Shown piece by piece: positions 37,757 to 46,384 of a DNA stretch of 64,000 nucleotides (position 1 is its first letter; each line of letters opens with the position of its first letter). The stretch lies in contig NZ_JAGQEE010000001.1 in NCBI RefSeq assembly GCF_018304945.1, forward strand, positions 1,612,001-1,676,000, read 5' to 3'. The translations under genes and the position numbers were made by a program. Under the pieces are notes generated by a model, which saw only the letters and a program-made list of their open reading frames with translations, ran no database searches and was not told the DNA's origin. The DNA is from Collimonas humicola. Lineage in GTDB: Bacteria > Pseudomonadota > Gammaproteobacteria > Burkholderiales > Burkholderiaceae_D.

Positions 37757-38968
37757 ATGCCCGCGATAATCGATAACCGAATCTTGAATCATCAGACCAT
37801 GCAGCCGAAATCCCTTTCCGACCAGCGTCCGCCAACATCCCTGGCCTTGTTTTGCAAGGTCGTCGACAACTATGGCGACATCGGCATCTGCTGGCGCCTG
37901 GCGCGGCAGCTGGAGCAGGAACATGGGATTGCCGTGACCCTGTGGGTCGACGACTTGCAGAGCTTCCGGCGGATTTGCCCTGAAGTCGGCGTCGACCAGG
38001 AGCTGCAGCTGATCAGCGGCGTCACGGTACGCCATTGGCGCGACCAGCAAGGCGCATTCAGCGCGCAAGACGTGGCCGATATCGTGATCGAGTTTTTTGC
38101 CTGCGACATTCCACCCGGCTATATCCAGGCGATGTCGGAACGCAGTCCGCGTCCGGTGTGGCTGAACCTGGAAGGACTGAGTGCGGAAGAATGGGTGGAA
38201 GGCTGCCACGCCTTGTCGTCGCCGCAGCCGCAATCCTTGACCAAATACTTCTTCTTCCCCGGCTTCACCAGCCGCACCGGCGGCTTGCCGCTGGAATCCG
38301 GCTTGCTCCAGCAGCGCCGGGCATTTCAGCAGGATGCGGCGGCAATCAGCGCTTTTCTCGGACAGTTCGGCGTCACGCCGGCCGAGATGGCATCCCTCAA
38401 AATCTCCCTGTTCTGCTACCCCCAGGCACCGGTTGCCGAGCTGTTCGCAACCTGGCAAGACAGCGGCCGGACGATCACCTGCCTGGTGCCGGAAGGCGTG
38501 GCCACCGATGCCGTCCAGGCATTTCTCGGACAAGCCGCCACCGCAGGCGCCAGCGCCAACCGCGGCGCGCTGACCGTGCGCGTGCTGCCCTTCGTGCCGC
38601 AGCCCGATTACGACAAGCTGCTATGGGCTTGCGACCTCAATTTCGTCCGCGGCGAGGATTCTTTCGTGCGCGCGCAGTGGGCCGCCAAGCCGTTCATCTG
38701 GCATATCTATCCGCAAGACAAGGATTTGCATCACGTCAAGCTCAATGCCTTCCTGCAAGCGACCAGCGCAAAAACCGCCAGCCTGATTGCTTTCACCCTG
38801 GGATGGAACGGCGCCGCCGGCGAAGCCGTCGACTGGAACGTGGCATGGCGCCGGCTTGAGGCCGAGCTGCCGGAAATTGCCAGATTGTCTACAAGTTGGG
38901 AGAGTCAATTGCTGGCAAATGGCGACCTGGCCGCCAATTTATGCAAGTTCGTCGAAACAGTTAAGTAA
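37757..38968 (+). CDS. earP: EF-P arginine rhamnosyltransferase
   Basis: A protein of up to 403 residues (GT104, GT-B fold) that transfers rhamnose from dTDP-rhamnose to an arginine of elongation factor P in the cytoplasm. Its signature FCKVVDNYGDIGICWRLARQL includes the conserved Asp residues of the catalytic site, and FFFPGFTSRTGGLPLE and the C-terminal RGEDSFVRAQWAAKPFIWHIYPQ are present. Two starts are possible (37757 or 37799), giving 403 or 389 residues; the later Met is closer to the conserved core. efp follows 138 bases downstream on the same strand, the known arrangement. Confidence 0.95.
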   Translation: MPAIIDNRILNHQTMQPKSLSDQRPPTSLALFCKVVDNYGDIGICWRLARQLEQEHGIAVTLWVDDLQSFRRICPEVGVDQELQLISGVTVRHWRDQQGAFSAQDVADIVIEFFACDIPPGYIQAMSERSPRPVWLNLEGLSAEEWVEGCHALSSPQPQSLTKYFFFPGFTSRTGGLPLESGLLQQRRAFQQDAAAISAFLGQFGVTPAEMASLKISLFCYPQAPVAELFATWQDSGRTITCLVPEGVATDAVQAFLGQAATAGASANRGALTVRVLPFVPQPDYDKLLWACDLNFVRGEDSFVRAQWAAKPFIWHIYPQDKDLHHVKLNAFLQATSAKTASLIAFTLGWNGAAGEAVDWNVAWRRLEAELPEIARLSTSWESQLLANGDLAANLCKFVETVK

Positions 38969-39106
38969 GGGGCATGGAAAAATAGGTTAAAATATAGGGC
39001 TAATTTTTGACGCATTCTAAAATTCAATCATACGTGGGCTTGCGGTGCTTCCTGCCAGTAGGCTACAGATGATTTTTATGCAACCTACTTTTTACGTATA
39101 TTCGCT

Positions 39107-39676
39107 ATGAAACCAGCAAAAGAAATTCGTGTCGGCAACATCATCATGGTTGACAGCAAGCCTATGATCGTTCTGCGCTCCGACGTCAACGGTTCGAGCC
39201 GCACGGGCTTCACCTACAAGTGGAAGATGAAGAACCTGCTGACCAACAGCCCGCAGGAAAACGTCTTCCGCGGCGACGACAAGTTCGACGTGGTCGTCCT
39301 CGACAAGAAGCCAGTCACCTATTCGTACTTCGCCGATCCGCTGTTCGTGTTCATGGATGCTGATTACGAACAATACGAAATCGAAGAAGAAAACCTGGGC
39401 GACGCCCTGCACTACCTGAAAGACGGCATGGAATGCGAAGCCGTGTTTTACGACGGCAAGGCAATTTCGGTCGAACTGCCGACCACGATCCAGCGCCAGG
39501 TGGTCTACTCGGAGCCGGCGGTCAAGGGCAACACTTCGGGCAACGTCCTGAAAGAAGCCAAGATTGAAAACGCCATCGAAGCCAACCAGCACATCGTCAT
39601 GGTGCCGCTGTTCGTCAGCTCCGACGACGTGATTGAAATCGACACACGCACCAACGAGTTCAAGAAGCGCGCTTAA
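39107..39676 (+). CDS. efp: Translation elongation factor P (Arg32 type)
   Basis: A 189-residue EF-P that rescues ribosomes stalled at polyproline. At the tip of domain I the sequence [10 protein letters not shown] places Arg at position 32, the residue rhamnosylated by EarP, instead of the Lys34 modified in E. coli. Three domains are complete. It is preceded by an AT-rich leader and followed by a strong terminator. The polyproline-rich TonB encoded at 61-62 kb is an example of a likely client. Confidence 0.97.
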   Translation: MKPAKEIRVGNIIMVDSKPMIVLRSDVNGSSRTGFTYKWKMKNLLTNSPQENVFRGDDKFDVVVLDKKPVTYSYFADPLFVFMDADYEQYEIEEENLGDALHYLKDGMECEAVFYDGKAISVELPTTIQRQVVYSEPAVKGNTSGNVLKEAKIENAIEANQHIVMVPLFVSSDDVIEIDTRTNEFKKRA

Positions 39677-39681
39677 TAATA

Positions 39682-39691
39682 GCCCCCCCCC
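39682..39691. repeat. Poly-C tract after efp
   Basis: A run of nine C residues lies a few bases past the efp stop codon, before the terminator. Such a tract is prone to slippage, and to sequencing error. Confidence 0.7.
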
Positions 39692-39702
39692 TTCTGCCCG
39701 CT

Positions 39703-39737
39703 AAAAAACGCTGCCGATCATCGGCGGCGTTTTTTTT
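39703..39737 (+). terminator. Rho-independent terminator of efp
   Basis: AAAAAACGCTGCCGA-TCA-TCGGCGGCGTTTTTTTT: a ten-base stem with one G-T pair and a long T-run. Confidence 0.92.
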
Positions 39738-39775
39738 GCCTGCGCAATTTTTCGGAGCGAGTGCTCAATCACATC

Positions 39776-39793
39776 ACCCCCCCCAAAAAAAAA
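39776..39793. repeat. Poly-C/poly-A junction
   Basis: Eight C residues are directly followed by nine A residues. No gene is near it; it marks a non-coding, slippage-prone spot. Confidence 0.65.
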
Positions 39794-39891
39794 CAGCATC
39801 CACCCGCGCTGGTTTTCCGACATGGAAATCAAGTCCGGGATCAAATCAGGTCGATATTTGAGCGAGGATTCACTTCTTAACTGACTCCATC

Positions 39892-39910
39892 ATCCCCGCG
39901 AACGCGGGAT
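39892..39910. repeat. dRS3-like inverted repeat, copy 1 (diverged)
   Basis: ATCCCC-GCGAACGC-GGGAT, a short inverted repeat whose core GCGAACGC is the complement of the core in the second copy. It lacks one base of the 20-base consensus. Confidence 0.6.
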
Positions 39911-39940
39911 CCATTTTCACGGCCATATTCAGCAACCTGG

Positions 39941-39960
39941 ATTCCCGCGTTCGCGGGAAT
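39941..39960. repeat. dRS3-like inverted repeat, copy 2
   Basis: ATTCCC-GCGTTCGC-GGGAAT fits the 20-base form ATTCCC-N8-GGGAAT known from Neisseria dRS3 elements and from related repeats in other betaproteobacteria. The two copies are in opposite orientation and 30 bases apart. Confidence 0.7.
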
Positions 39961-40002
39961 GTCGGGGACGCCTAGTCGGGGACGCCTAGTTGGGAACACC
40001 TA
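39961..40002. repeat. Three tandem 14-bp repeats
   Basis: GTCGGGGACGCCTA at 39961-39974 is repeated exactly at 39975-39988 and with three changes (GTTGGGAACACCTA) at 39989-40002. It abuts the dRS3-like element. Confidence 0.85.
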
Positions 40003-40095
40003 GTCCGCAGCGCGCAGCGAGGGGTTGCCCAGACACGGCCGACCAGGCGGGGTCGCCTCGCCTGGACAAAGCCCCCGCGCTATTGGCCGGCCCGA

Positions 40096-41343
40096 TTACT
40101 TAGCGAGCACTTCCGCCAGCCTCTTGTTGCCCATGCCAAAACTGGCAATCACCGCCAGGCTGGTCAGCGCCAGGAACCCACCCAGCCACAGCGTGGCGGA
40201 AATCCCTACCGCATCGACCACCACGCCGCCGGTGAAGGAACCCAGCGCGATCGCCACCTGGACGATGCTGACGAACAGCGCCGAGCCGGCTTCCGGCAAA
40301 TCCGGAGAAGAGAGCTGCAGCCAAATGCTGAGGCAGAGCGGGATCGCGCCGAAGGCGACGCCCCAGGCCAGCACCATGACCGCCACCGCAGCGGGCGACG
40401 CATGCACCAGCGGCAATGTCGCCAGGGCCACCAGCAAGATCGCCACCATGGCGAACAGCGAAGCCTGCAGATGACGCGTCACGGTCGTCGAGATCGCCAG
40501 GTTGGCGATAAAGCCGACGAAGCCGAAGCCCAGCAGCACCGACGTAATCGCCGGCAAGCTGAAGTTGTTTTGCGCAAGGAAAGGCGTGACATAGGTATAG
40601 GACGAGAAATGCGCACCAAACACCAGCGCCACCATCAGCAGGCTCTTGCGGGCAGTCGAGCGGCTCAGCAGGGCACGCAGGTCGCTGAAGCGGATCGCCG
40701 CCTTGGACGGCAAGGATGGCAACAGGAAAGCCTGCGCCGCCAGCGCCACCGCTGCCAGGGCGCCGGTGGCGATGAACGAGGCGCGCCACGAATACAGCCC
40801 GCTGATGAAGGTGCCGAGCGGCACGCCGATCACGGTAGCGAAAGTGACGCCGCTCAGTATCATCGCCGTCGCCTTGGCCGCGTGCTCTTGCCGCACCAGC
40901 CGTCCCGCAGTCGCCAGCGCCAGGGTCCAGAAACCGCCCAAGGCCGCCCCCAGCAGGGCGCGCCCCAGCAGCATGATGCCGAAGCTGGGCGCGAAGGCCG
41001 ACACCAGGTTCGATGTCAGCAGCAGGATAGAGAGCGCCAGCAGGATGAAGCGGCGGTCAATCCGCCCTGCTCCCAGCATCAGGCCCGGCGCCGAAATCGC
41101 GGCGATGATGCCGGGCGTGGTCACCATCAGGCCCGCCGTGCCCGGCGAGACGCCGAGATCGCTGGCGATCTGCGGCAGCAGACCCACCGGCAGGAATTCC
41201 GTCGTCACGAAAGCAAAAGCGCCTATCGCCACCGACACCACCGACAGCCAGGAGCGCAGCGGCGATGCCGCGCTGGCCGCGTGGGCCGGCATATCCAGAA
41301 GGCTGTCGTTTTGCGCGCTGAGCGCCGCCAGATTTTTTTCCAT
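40096..41343 (-). CDS. MFS transporter, DHA1/AraJ-like efflux
   Basis: A 415-residue inner-membrane transporter with 12 hydrophobic helices. The start region VVSVAIGAFAFVTTEFLPVGLLPQIASDLGVSPGTAGLMVT is typical of the AraJ/YdhP drug and sugar efflux branch. The frame is open to 41463, but ATG 41343 has GGGGAG 6 bases upstream. Two copies of an Rrf2-type operator lie in the region upstream, so the Rrf2 gene next door probably represses it. Substrate unknown; a toxic small molecule is plausible. Confidence 0.9.
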   Translation of the reverse strand: MEKNLAALSAQNDSLLDMPAHAASAASPLRSWLSVVSVAIGAFAFVTTEFLPVGLLPQIASDLGVSPGTAGLMVTTPGIIAAISAPGLMLGAGRIDRRFILLALSILLLTSNLVSAFAPSFGIMLLGRALLGAALGGFWTLALATAGRLVRQEHAAKATAMILSGVTFATVIGVPLGTFISGLYSWRASFIATGALAAVALAAQAFLLPSLPSKAAIRFSDLRALLSRSTARKSLLMVALVFGAHFSSYTYVTPFLAQNNFSLPAITSVLLGFGFVGFIANLAISTTVTRHLQASLFAMVAILLVALATLPLVHASPAAVAVMVLAWGVAFGAIPLCLSIWLQLSSPDLPEAGSALFVSIVQVAIALGSFTGGVVVDAVGISATLWLGGFLALTSLAVIASFGMGNKRLAEVLAK

Positions 41344-41505
41344 GTAAAACTCCCCTGCGCCTGGTCCAGGACCAGCGATTAAATAAGCCGAATAAAAAAT
41401 TGATTCAGACCAGCCGGCCGGCCTTGACCCGCTACCCACTACCCGCCCGCTCGCCGACTGCACTGCAATGGCATCGAAGCGATGCGATACGATGCGCCTC
41501 GATTA

Positions 41506-41530
41506 AACTGTATTATTTTTAGATACAGTT
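41506..41530. promoter_or_regulatory. Rrf2-type operator, site 1
   Basis: AACTGTA-N11-TACAGTT; the arms extend to a perfect 8-base inverted repeat (AACTGTAT/ATACAGTT). It lies 163 bases upstream of the MFS start. Confidence 0.75.
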
Positions 41531-41578
41531 AAGAACATAAAAATAGGATCGAAATGATCCTTCCTGCCCCGAAAAAAC

Positions 41579-41605
41579 TAACTGTAATATACCAGAATAC
41601 AGTTA
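41579..41605. promoter_or_regulatory. Rrf2-type operator, site 2
   Basis: TAACTGTA-N11-TACAGTTA, a perfect 8-base inverted repeat with the same 11-base spacer as site 1. It lies between the MFS and Rrf2 genes. Confidence 0.75.
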
Positions 41606-41621
41606 TCCATAAAAAAACAGC

Positions 41622-42056
41622 CTATTTTCCAGCCCTGCCGGCGATCTTGTTGACCAGCTCGCACAGCTTTCTTTCCCGCAAAATATCCAGCAAAGCACTT
41701 TCCACTTCCGACACCACCGGGTCCAGCACCATGTCCATGCCGCAGCTGACCGGGCAGCACAGGTCTTTCGAGCGCGTATTGTGCTTCAGCACCGGCCCCT
41801 CTTCCACCGCCAGGTAAATCTCGGCCAGGTTGATGGCAGATGCCGGCCGCGCCAGCTGCACGCCGCCGCCCTTGCCTTCCTTGGTCACCACCAGCTTGGC
41901 CTTGCTCAGCTTGCGCAGCAGCTCGCGCACGAAAACCGGATTAGTATTGACGCTGGCAGCAATCGCCGTGGACGGGAAATACACTTCCCCGCCCCTGGTG
42001 GCGTACTCCACGCTGACTAAGATATGCGCCGCGACGGCAAATCGACTGGACTTCAT
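41622..42056 (-). CDS. Rrf2-family transcriptional regulator
   Basis: A 144-residue winged-helix regulator starting MKSSRFAVAAHILVSVEYATRGGEVYFPSTAIAASVNTNPVFVRELLRKLSKAKLV-type Rrf2 fold. Cysteines at 100, 101 and 105 in LCCPVSCG occupy the effector loop and could hold a cluster or act as a redox switch. The start at 42056 has no Shine-Dalgarno; a -10 box lies 7 bases upstream, so the mRNA may be leaderless. Operator site 3 overlaps its promoter, indicating autoregulation, and sites 1-2 link it to the MFS gene. Confidence 0.9.
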   Translation of the reverse strand: MKSSRFAVAAHILVSVEYATRGGEVYFPSTAIAASVNTNPVFVRELLRKLSKAKLVVTKEGKGGGVQLARPASAINLAEIYLAVEEGPVLKHNTRSKDLCCPVSCGMDMVLDPVVSEVESALLDILRERKLCELVNKIAGRAGK

Positions 42057-42079
42057 ACTGTAATTATATTGCATACAGA
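42057..42079. promoter_or_regulatory. Rrf2-type operator, site 3
   Basis: ACTGTA-N11-TACAGA, sharing 11 of 12 arm bases and the spacer length with sites 1 and 2. It covers the -10 box of the Rrf2 gene and touches its start codon. Confidence 0.75.
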
Positions 42080-42090
42080 TAATCGTGCAA
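42063..42090 (-). promoter_or_regulatory. Sigma-70 promoter of the Rrf2 gene
   Basis: On the minus strand TTGCAC (42090-42085), a 16-base spacer, and a perfect TATAAT (42068-42063). The expected start of transcription is at or within a base or two of the start codon at 42056. Confidence 0.7.
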
Positions 42091-42162
42091 CGAATATCTT
42101 GGTATATGCTTATGAGGCTGCCGGCGCGCGCGGCCAATCACTATCTGAATGACGAGAACAAC

Positions 42163-42450
42163 ATGCCCAAGTACCTGGAAAGAGACGCCGTGGTGGAGCT
42201 GGAGGATTTGCCGAATATCAGCAAGGCCGGCGCCGCCGACCTGCGCTGCATCGGCATCCTGCAGCCGGCGCAGCTGATCGGCAAATCGCCGCTGCAGATG
42301 TATGAGAAATTATGCAGCACGACCGGCGCCCGCCACGATCCCTGCGTGATCGACGTGTTCATGTCGGCGGTGCGCTATATGGAAGGCGCCGAGCCGCTGC
42401 CGTGGTGGTCGTACACGGCAGAGCGCAAGCGCCTGCTCAAGTCTGGCTAG
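42163..42450 (+). CDS. Helix-hairpin-helix protein (Cdd1/pathogenicity-locus type)
   Basis: A 95-residue cytoplasmic protein with one HhH motif, VVELEDLPNISKAGAADLRCIGI, followed by the family block YEKLCSTTGARHDPCVIDVFMSAVRYMEGA and PWWSYTAERK. The Cdd1-type family is widespread, small, and has no proven function. An upstream Met at 42085 is possible, but the ATG at 42163 begins at the conserved core. It is divergent from the Rrf2 gene. Confidence 0.75.
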   Translation: MPKYLERDAVVELEDLPNISKAGAADLRCIGILQPAQLIGKSPLQMYEKLCSTTGARHDPCVIDVFMSAVRYMEGAEPLPWWSYTAERKRLLKSG

Positions 42451-42458
42451 GCGATAAA

Positions 42459-43352
42459 TCAATCCGCCTTGGCCAGCATATTGAAAATGCTGGAAAAATC
42501 CAGGCCGCCGGCGCCGCTCTTGCTGTGGATATCGTACAGGTTGCGCGCCAGCGCGCCGAGCGGCACGCTGCTGCCGGTCGAGAGCGAGTTCTCCACCGCC
42601 AGCCCGAGGTCTTTCAGCATCAGGTCGACGCCGAAACCGCCGCTGTAGCCCTTGGAGGCCGGTGCATTTTCCATCACGCCGGGACAAGGGTTGTAGACTT
42701 CCAGCGCCCAATTGCGGCCCGAGCTCTTGGCCATGATTTCCGACAGCACCTTGGGATCCATGCCGTTCGCCATGCCCAGCCGGATCGCTTCCGAGGTGCC
42801 TATCATCAGGATCCCCAGCAGCATGTTGTTGCACACCTTTACGGTCTGGCCGCTGCCATTGTCGCCGGCATGGAAGATCGCCTTGCCCATCTTTTCCAGA
42901 TACGGCTTGGCCGCGGCGAAGCCTTCGGCCGAGCCGCCGACCATGAAAGTCAGCGTGCCGGCCTGCGCGCCGCCGGTGCCGCCGGAGACCGGCGCATCGA
43001 GCATGGTGAAGCCCTTGTCGCGCGCTGCCGCCGCTACCTTGCGGGCAGCGTCGGGAGCGATGGTGGAGCAGTCGATCAGCAAAGTGCCGGGCGCGGCCTG
43101 CGCCAGGATGCCGCTGGCGCCGAGATAGGCGCCTTCGACATGGCGGCTAGCGGGCAGCATGGTGATGATCACCTTGGCGGCGCCGACAGCGGCGGCCAGG
43201 TCGGCGCCAGTACTGCCGCCGCCGGCGGCGAATTTCTCGACGCTGGCGGCGACCAGGTCATGGCCGCTGACCTTGTGGCCAGCCTTGACCAGGTTGAGCG
43301 CCATCGGCAAACCCATGTTGCCGAGGCCGATAAAAACGATTTCGTGGTTCAT
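42459..43352 (-). CDS. mmsB: 3-hydroxyisobutyrate dehydrogenase
   Basis: A 297-residue NAD-dependent enzyme oxidising 3-hydroxyisobutyrate to methylmalonate semialdehyde in valine breakdown. N-terminal Rossmann GLGNMGLPMALNLVKAGHKVSG, the substrate-binding DAPVSGGTGGA and the catalytic Lys region GSGQTVKVCNNMLL are present. ATG 43352 has a weak GAGA box. Its product is the substrate of MmsA encoded 72 bases upstream on the same strand. Confidence 0.93.
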   Translation of the reverse strand: MNHEIVFIGLGNMGLPMALNLVKAGHKVSGHDLVAASVEKFAAGGGSTGADLAAAVGAAKVIITMLPASRHVEGAYLGASGILAQAAPGTLLIDCSTIAPDAARKVAAAARDKGFTMLDAPVSGGTGGAQAGTLTFMVGGSAEGFAAAKPYLEKMGKAIFHAGDNGSGQTVKVCNNMLLGILMIGTSEAIRLGMANGMDPKVLSEIMAKSSGRNWALEVYNPCPGVMENAPASKGYSGGFGVDLMLKDLGLAVENSLSTGSSVPLGALARNLYDIHSKSGAGGLDFSSIFNMLAKAD

Positions 43353-43424
43353 GCTAAGTCTCTTTCTCGCGTGGTCTTGCATCGCCTGCCGCCGTCACCT
43401 GCATGGCGGCGGCAGGCTGCCTCG

Positions 43425-44924
43425 TCACTTCATCGAAATGGTGGTATTGATCTCGCCGCCATCCGCATCCGGCGCAAACCAGCGCGCGGTCACGGTCTTG
43501 GTCTGGGTCCAGAACTGCACCGCCTGCTTGCCGTTAGGACCGAGGTCGCCCAGTTTCGAGGCGCGCGAACCGGTGAAGCTGAAGTACGCCACCGGCACCG
43601 GGATCGGCACGTTGATGCCGACCTGGCCGACGTCGATTTCGTTCTGGAACTTGCGCGCGGCCCAGCCGGAGGAAGTGAAGATCGACGTGCCGTTGCCGTT
43701 CGGATTGGCGTTGATGAAGGCGATCGCTTCATCCAGCGTTTCCAGCTCGACCACGCACATGGCCGGGCCGAAAATCTCCTGCGTATAGATATCCATTTTC
43801 TCGGTAACGCCGGCGAAAATCGTCGGGCCGACGAAATTACCGTCAGGATAACCAGCCACCTGGCAGTTGCGGCCATCGAGCAGCAGCTGCGCGCCCTGCT
43901 CCACGCCCGATCCGATCAGGCGCTCGGTACGCGCCTTGGCGGCTTTCGACACCATCGGGCCGAGATCCGCCTGGCGGTCGCTGCCCGGGCCGATCTTCAG
44001 GCCGCGCGAACGTTCGACGATTTCCGGCAGCCAGGAACGCGCCTTGCCGACCAGCAGCACCATCGAGTTCGCCATGCAACGCTGGCCAGCCGCGCCGAAG
44101 GCCGCGCCCAGCAGGTTGTTGATGGCCTGGTCCTTGTTGGCGTCGGGCAGCACGATGCAATGGTTCTTCGCGCCCATCATGCATTGCGCGCGCTTGCCGG
44201 CTTCGCTGGCGCGGCGGTAGATATGGGTGCCGACGCTGGTCGAGCCGATGAAGGAAATCGCCTTGATGTCAGGGTGATCGCACAGCATGTTGGCGACGTC
44301 CGGGCCGCCGTGCACCACGTTCAGCACGCCCGGCGGCAAGCCGGCCTGCTGCGCCAGTTCAACCAGGAACAGCGACGACGACGGATCCTGCTCGGAGGGC
44401 TTGAGGATAAAGGTATTGCCGCAGGCGACCGCCACCGGGAACATGAAGCAAGGCAGCATCACCGGGAAGTTGAAAGCGGTAATGCCGGCGCCCACGCCCA
44501 GCGGCTGGTTGATGGTGTAGACATCGACGCCGCTGGCGGCGTTTTCCGCCAGCTCGCCCATCTGCAGCGAGGTGATGGAACAGGCATGCTCGACCACTTC
44601 CAGGCCGCGCATGACTTCGCCTTCGGCATCCGGCAACGTCTTGCCGTGTTCGCGGGTGATCAGCTCGGCCAGCGGCGCGATGTTTTCGCGCAGCAGCTGC
44701 TGGAACTTGAGCATGATGCGCATGCGCTGCGCCAGCGAGGTATTGCGCCAGCTGGCGAAGGCTTGCTTGGCGTTGGCGACCGCGTGGTCGACTTCGGCCT
44801 TGGTGGCGAACGGCACCCGCGCCACGATTTCCTGGGTGGCCGGATTGAGGACGTCGCGCCATTCAGTGCTGGTGGACTGTACGGCTTTGCCGCCGATGTA
44901 GAGCGGAACGTTTGGGATCGACAT
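43425..44924 (-). CDS. mmsA: Methylmalonate-semialdehyde dehydrogenase (CoA-acylating)
   Basis: A 499-residue NAD-dependent enzyme converting methylmalonate semialdehyde to propionyl-CoA. MmsA marks are FKPSEQ-type [23 protein letters not shown] and the catalytic Cys in [19 protein letters not shown] stands 5 bases before the ATG at 44924. With mmsB downstream and a branched-chain-type periplasmic binding protein upstream, it forms a valine-use unit. Confidence 0.94.
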   Translation of the reverse strand: MSIPNVPLYIGGKAVQSTSTEWRDVLNPATQEIVARVPFATKAEVDHAVANAKQAFASWRNTSLAQRMRIMLKFQQLLRENIAPLAELITREHGKTLPDAEGEVMRGLEVVEHACSITSLQMGELAENAASGVDVYTINQPLGVGAGITAFNFPVMLPCFMFPVAVACGNTFILKPSEQDPSSSLFLVELAQQAGLPPGVLNVVHGGPDVANMLCDHPDIKAISFIGSTSVGTHIYRRASEAGKRAQCMMGAKNHCIVLPDANKDQAINNLLGAAFGAAGQRCMANSMVLLVGKARSWLPEIVERSRGLKIGPGSDRQADLGPMVSKAAKARTERLIGSGVEQGAQLLLDGRNCQVAGYPDGNFVGPTIFAGVTEKMDIYTQEIFGPAMCVVELETLDEAIAFINANPNGNGTSIFTSSGWAARKFQNEIDVGQVGINVPIPVPVAYFSFTGSRASKLGDLGPNGKQAVQFWTQTKTVTARWFAPDADGGEINTTISMK

Positions 44925-45008
44925 GATGACTTCCTTCAAATGAAAAACAGAACGCAGACAAAAATAAGCAAAAACAGGCGCCGTCCGGCTCAGCGCCGAA
45001 CGGCATTT

Positions 45009-46232
45009 TTATTTGGTCAAGGAACAGGAAGCATCCATGGGCTTGAACGCCTGCTGCGCCGGGATGGTCGACAGCAGCTTGAGATAATCCCAAGGCGCTT
45101 TCGATTCGGCCGGGGTCTTGACCTGGTACAGATACATGTCATGGATCACGCGGCCGTCGGCACGGATGGAAGCGTTGCGCATGACCGCATCGTGGATGGG
45201 AATTTCGCGCATCTTCTGGGTCACGACTTTCCAGTCGTGCGACTTGGCGGCAGCTGCGGCTTTCAGGTAGTGATACACGCTGGAGTAGACGCCGGCATGC
45301 ACCATGGTCGGCTTGCTGCCTTTGTTCAGCGCTTCAAACCGCTTGGAGAAAGCGCGCGTATCGTTGTCGAAATCCCAGTAGAAACCGTCGGTGTAGACCA
45401 GGCCCTGGGCATCGTTGAGGCCAAGCGCATGGACATCCGACAGGAACACCAGCAGTGCCGCCAGGCGCTGGTTCTTGCTGCCGACGCCGAACGAGCGTGC
45501 CGCCTTGATCGCATTCACCGTATCCTGGCCGCCATCGGCCAGGCCGATCACTTGCGCTTTCGAACTCTGCGCCTGCAGCAGGAAGGAGGAGAAGTCGCTG
45601 GCGTTCAAGGGATGGCGGACCGAACCGACTACTGTGCCGCCCAGGCTCTTGACGACATCGCCCGCATCTTTTTCCAGCGATTGGCCGAAGGCGTAGTCGA
45701 CCGTAACGAAATACCAGGATTTCTGCCCCATCTTGGTCAAGGCGGCAGCGGCGCCGGCCGCTTGCGAATAGGTATCGAACATCCAGTGGAAGCCGTTAGG
45801 CGCGCATTCGGCGTTGGTCAGCACGGTGGTGGCCGGGCCGCCGTACATGGCGATGCCGCCCTTGTCGCGGATCAGCTTTTGCACCGCCAGCGCCACCGAG
45901 GAATTGGTCAGGTCGGCGATGGCGTCCACCTTGTCGCGGTCCAGCCATTCGCGCGCCTTGGAAGCGCCGATGTCCGCCTTGTTTTGATGGTCAGCGGTGA
46001 GCAGCTCGATTTTCATGCCCTTGCATTCGGCCTTCATGCAATCCTCGATCGCCATCTTGGCCGCCGCCACCGAGCCCGCCCCGCCCATCGCCGCATACGG
46101 ACCCGACATATCGGTCAGGATGCCGACCTTGTAGACGTCGCTGTCCTGGGCCCGCGCCTGGCCGAGCGCCAGCAAACCCGTTAACGAAAAGACCACGGCC
46201 GAACCAGCTGCAAGCAGCCTGCGCTTTGTCAT
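45009..46232 (-). CDS. Branched-chain-amino-acid-type ABC transporter substrate-binding protein
   Basis: A 407-residue periplasmic protein (Peripla_BP_6, LivK-like) with a signal peptide of about 28 residues ending QARA-QD. The mature domain begins VYKVGILTDMSGPYAAMGGAGSVAAAKMAIED. No ABC permease or ATPase is near. ATG 46232 has AGGAG 6 bases before it; the longer frame above is noise. It lies upstream of mmsA and is divergent from a LysR gene, which probably controls the unit. Confidence 0.88.
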   Translation of the reverse strand: MTKRRLLAAGSAVVFSLTGLLALGQARAQDSDVYKVGILTDMSGPYAAMGGAGSVAAAKMAIEDCMKAECKGMKIELLTADHQNKADIGASKAREWLDRDKVDAIADLTNSSVALAVQKLIRDKGGIAMYGGPATTVLTNAECAPNGFHWMFDTYSQAAGAAAALTKMGQKSWYFVTVDYAFGQSLEKDAGDVVKSLGGTVVGSVRHPLNASDFSSFLLQAQSSKAQVIGLADGGQDTVNAIKAARSFGVGSKNQRLAALLVFLSDVHALGLNDAQGLVYTDGFYWDFDNDTRAFSKRFEALNKGSKPTMVHAGVYSSVYHYLKAAAAAKSHDWKVVTQKMREIPIHDAVMRNASIRADGRVIHDMYLYQVKTPAESKAPWDYLKLLSTIPAQQAFKPMDASCSLTK

Positions 46233-46320
46233 CCTTGTCTCCTGTTTGCAGGGTGGCACGCAATGCCCGCTCTGCGTCGTTTTTATAAAATTTTCTGTAG
46301 AGACATTCTGCATGTGCATT

Positions 46321-46344
46321 ATTATTGAAACAATAGACAATAAT
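46321..46344. promoter_or_regulatory. Dyad in the LysR / binding-protein divergent promoter
   Basis: ATTATTG (46321-46327) and CAATAAT (46338-46344) are perfectly complementary with a 10-base spacer; inside lies ATTG-AAA-CAAT. This fits a LysR T-N11-A type binding site. Confidence 0.55.
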
Positions 46345-46352
46345 CCACAATG

Positions 46353-46378
46353 GCTTTGCATTTTTGCAAAGCGAGGAG
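46353..46378 (+). promoter_or_regulatory. Hairpin directly before the LysR ribosome site
   Basis: GCTTTGCA-TTTT-TGCAAAGC is a perfect 8-base stem ending exactly one base before GAGGAG (46373-46378), the ribosome site used by the GTG start at 46385. It may modulate translation. Confidence 0.5.
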
Positions 46379-46384
46379 ATGCAG

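Noticed and set aside
39892-40002. CRISPR array
   Set aside because: Repeats are 14 or 20 bases without spacers of regular size, and no cas genes are near.
42312-46184. A 1290-codon open frame on the plus strand
   Set aside because: It runs antisense to mmsB, mmsA and the binding-protein gene. High GC leaves such frames open by chance, and its translation has no family resemblance.
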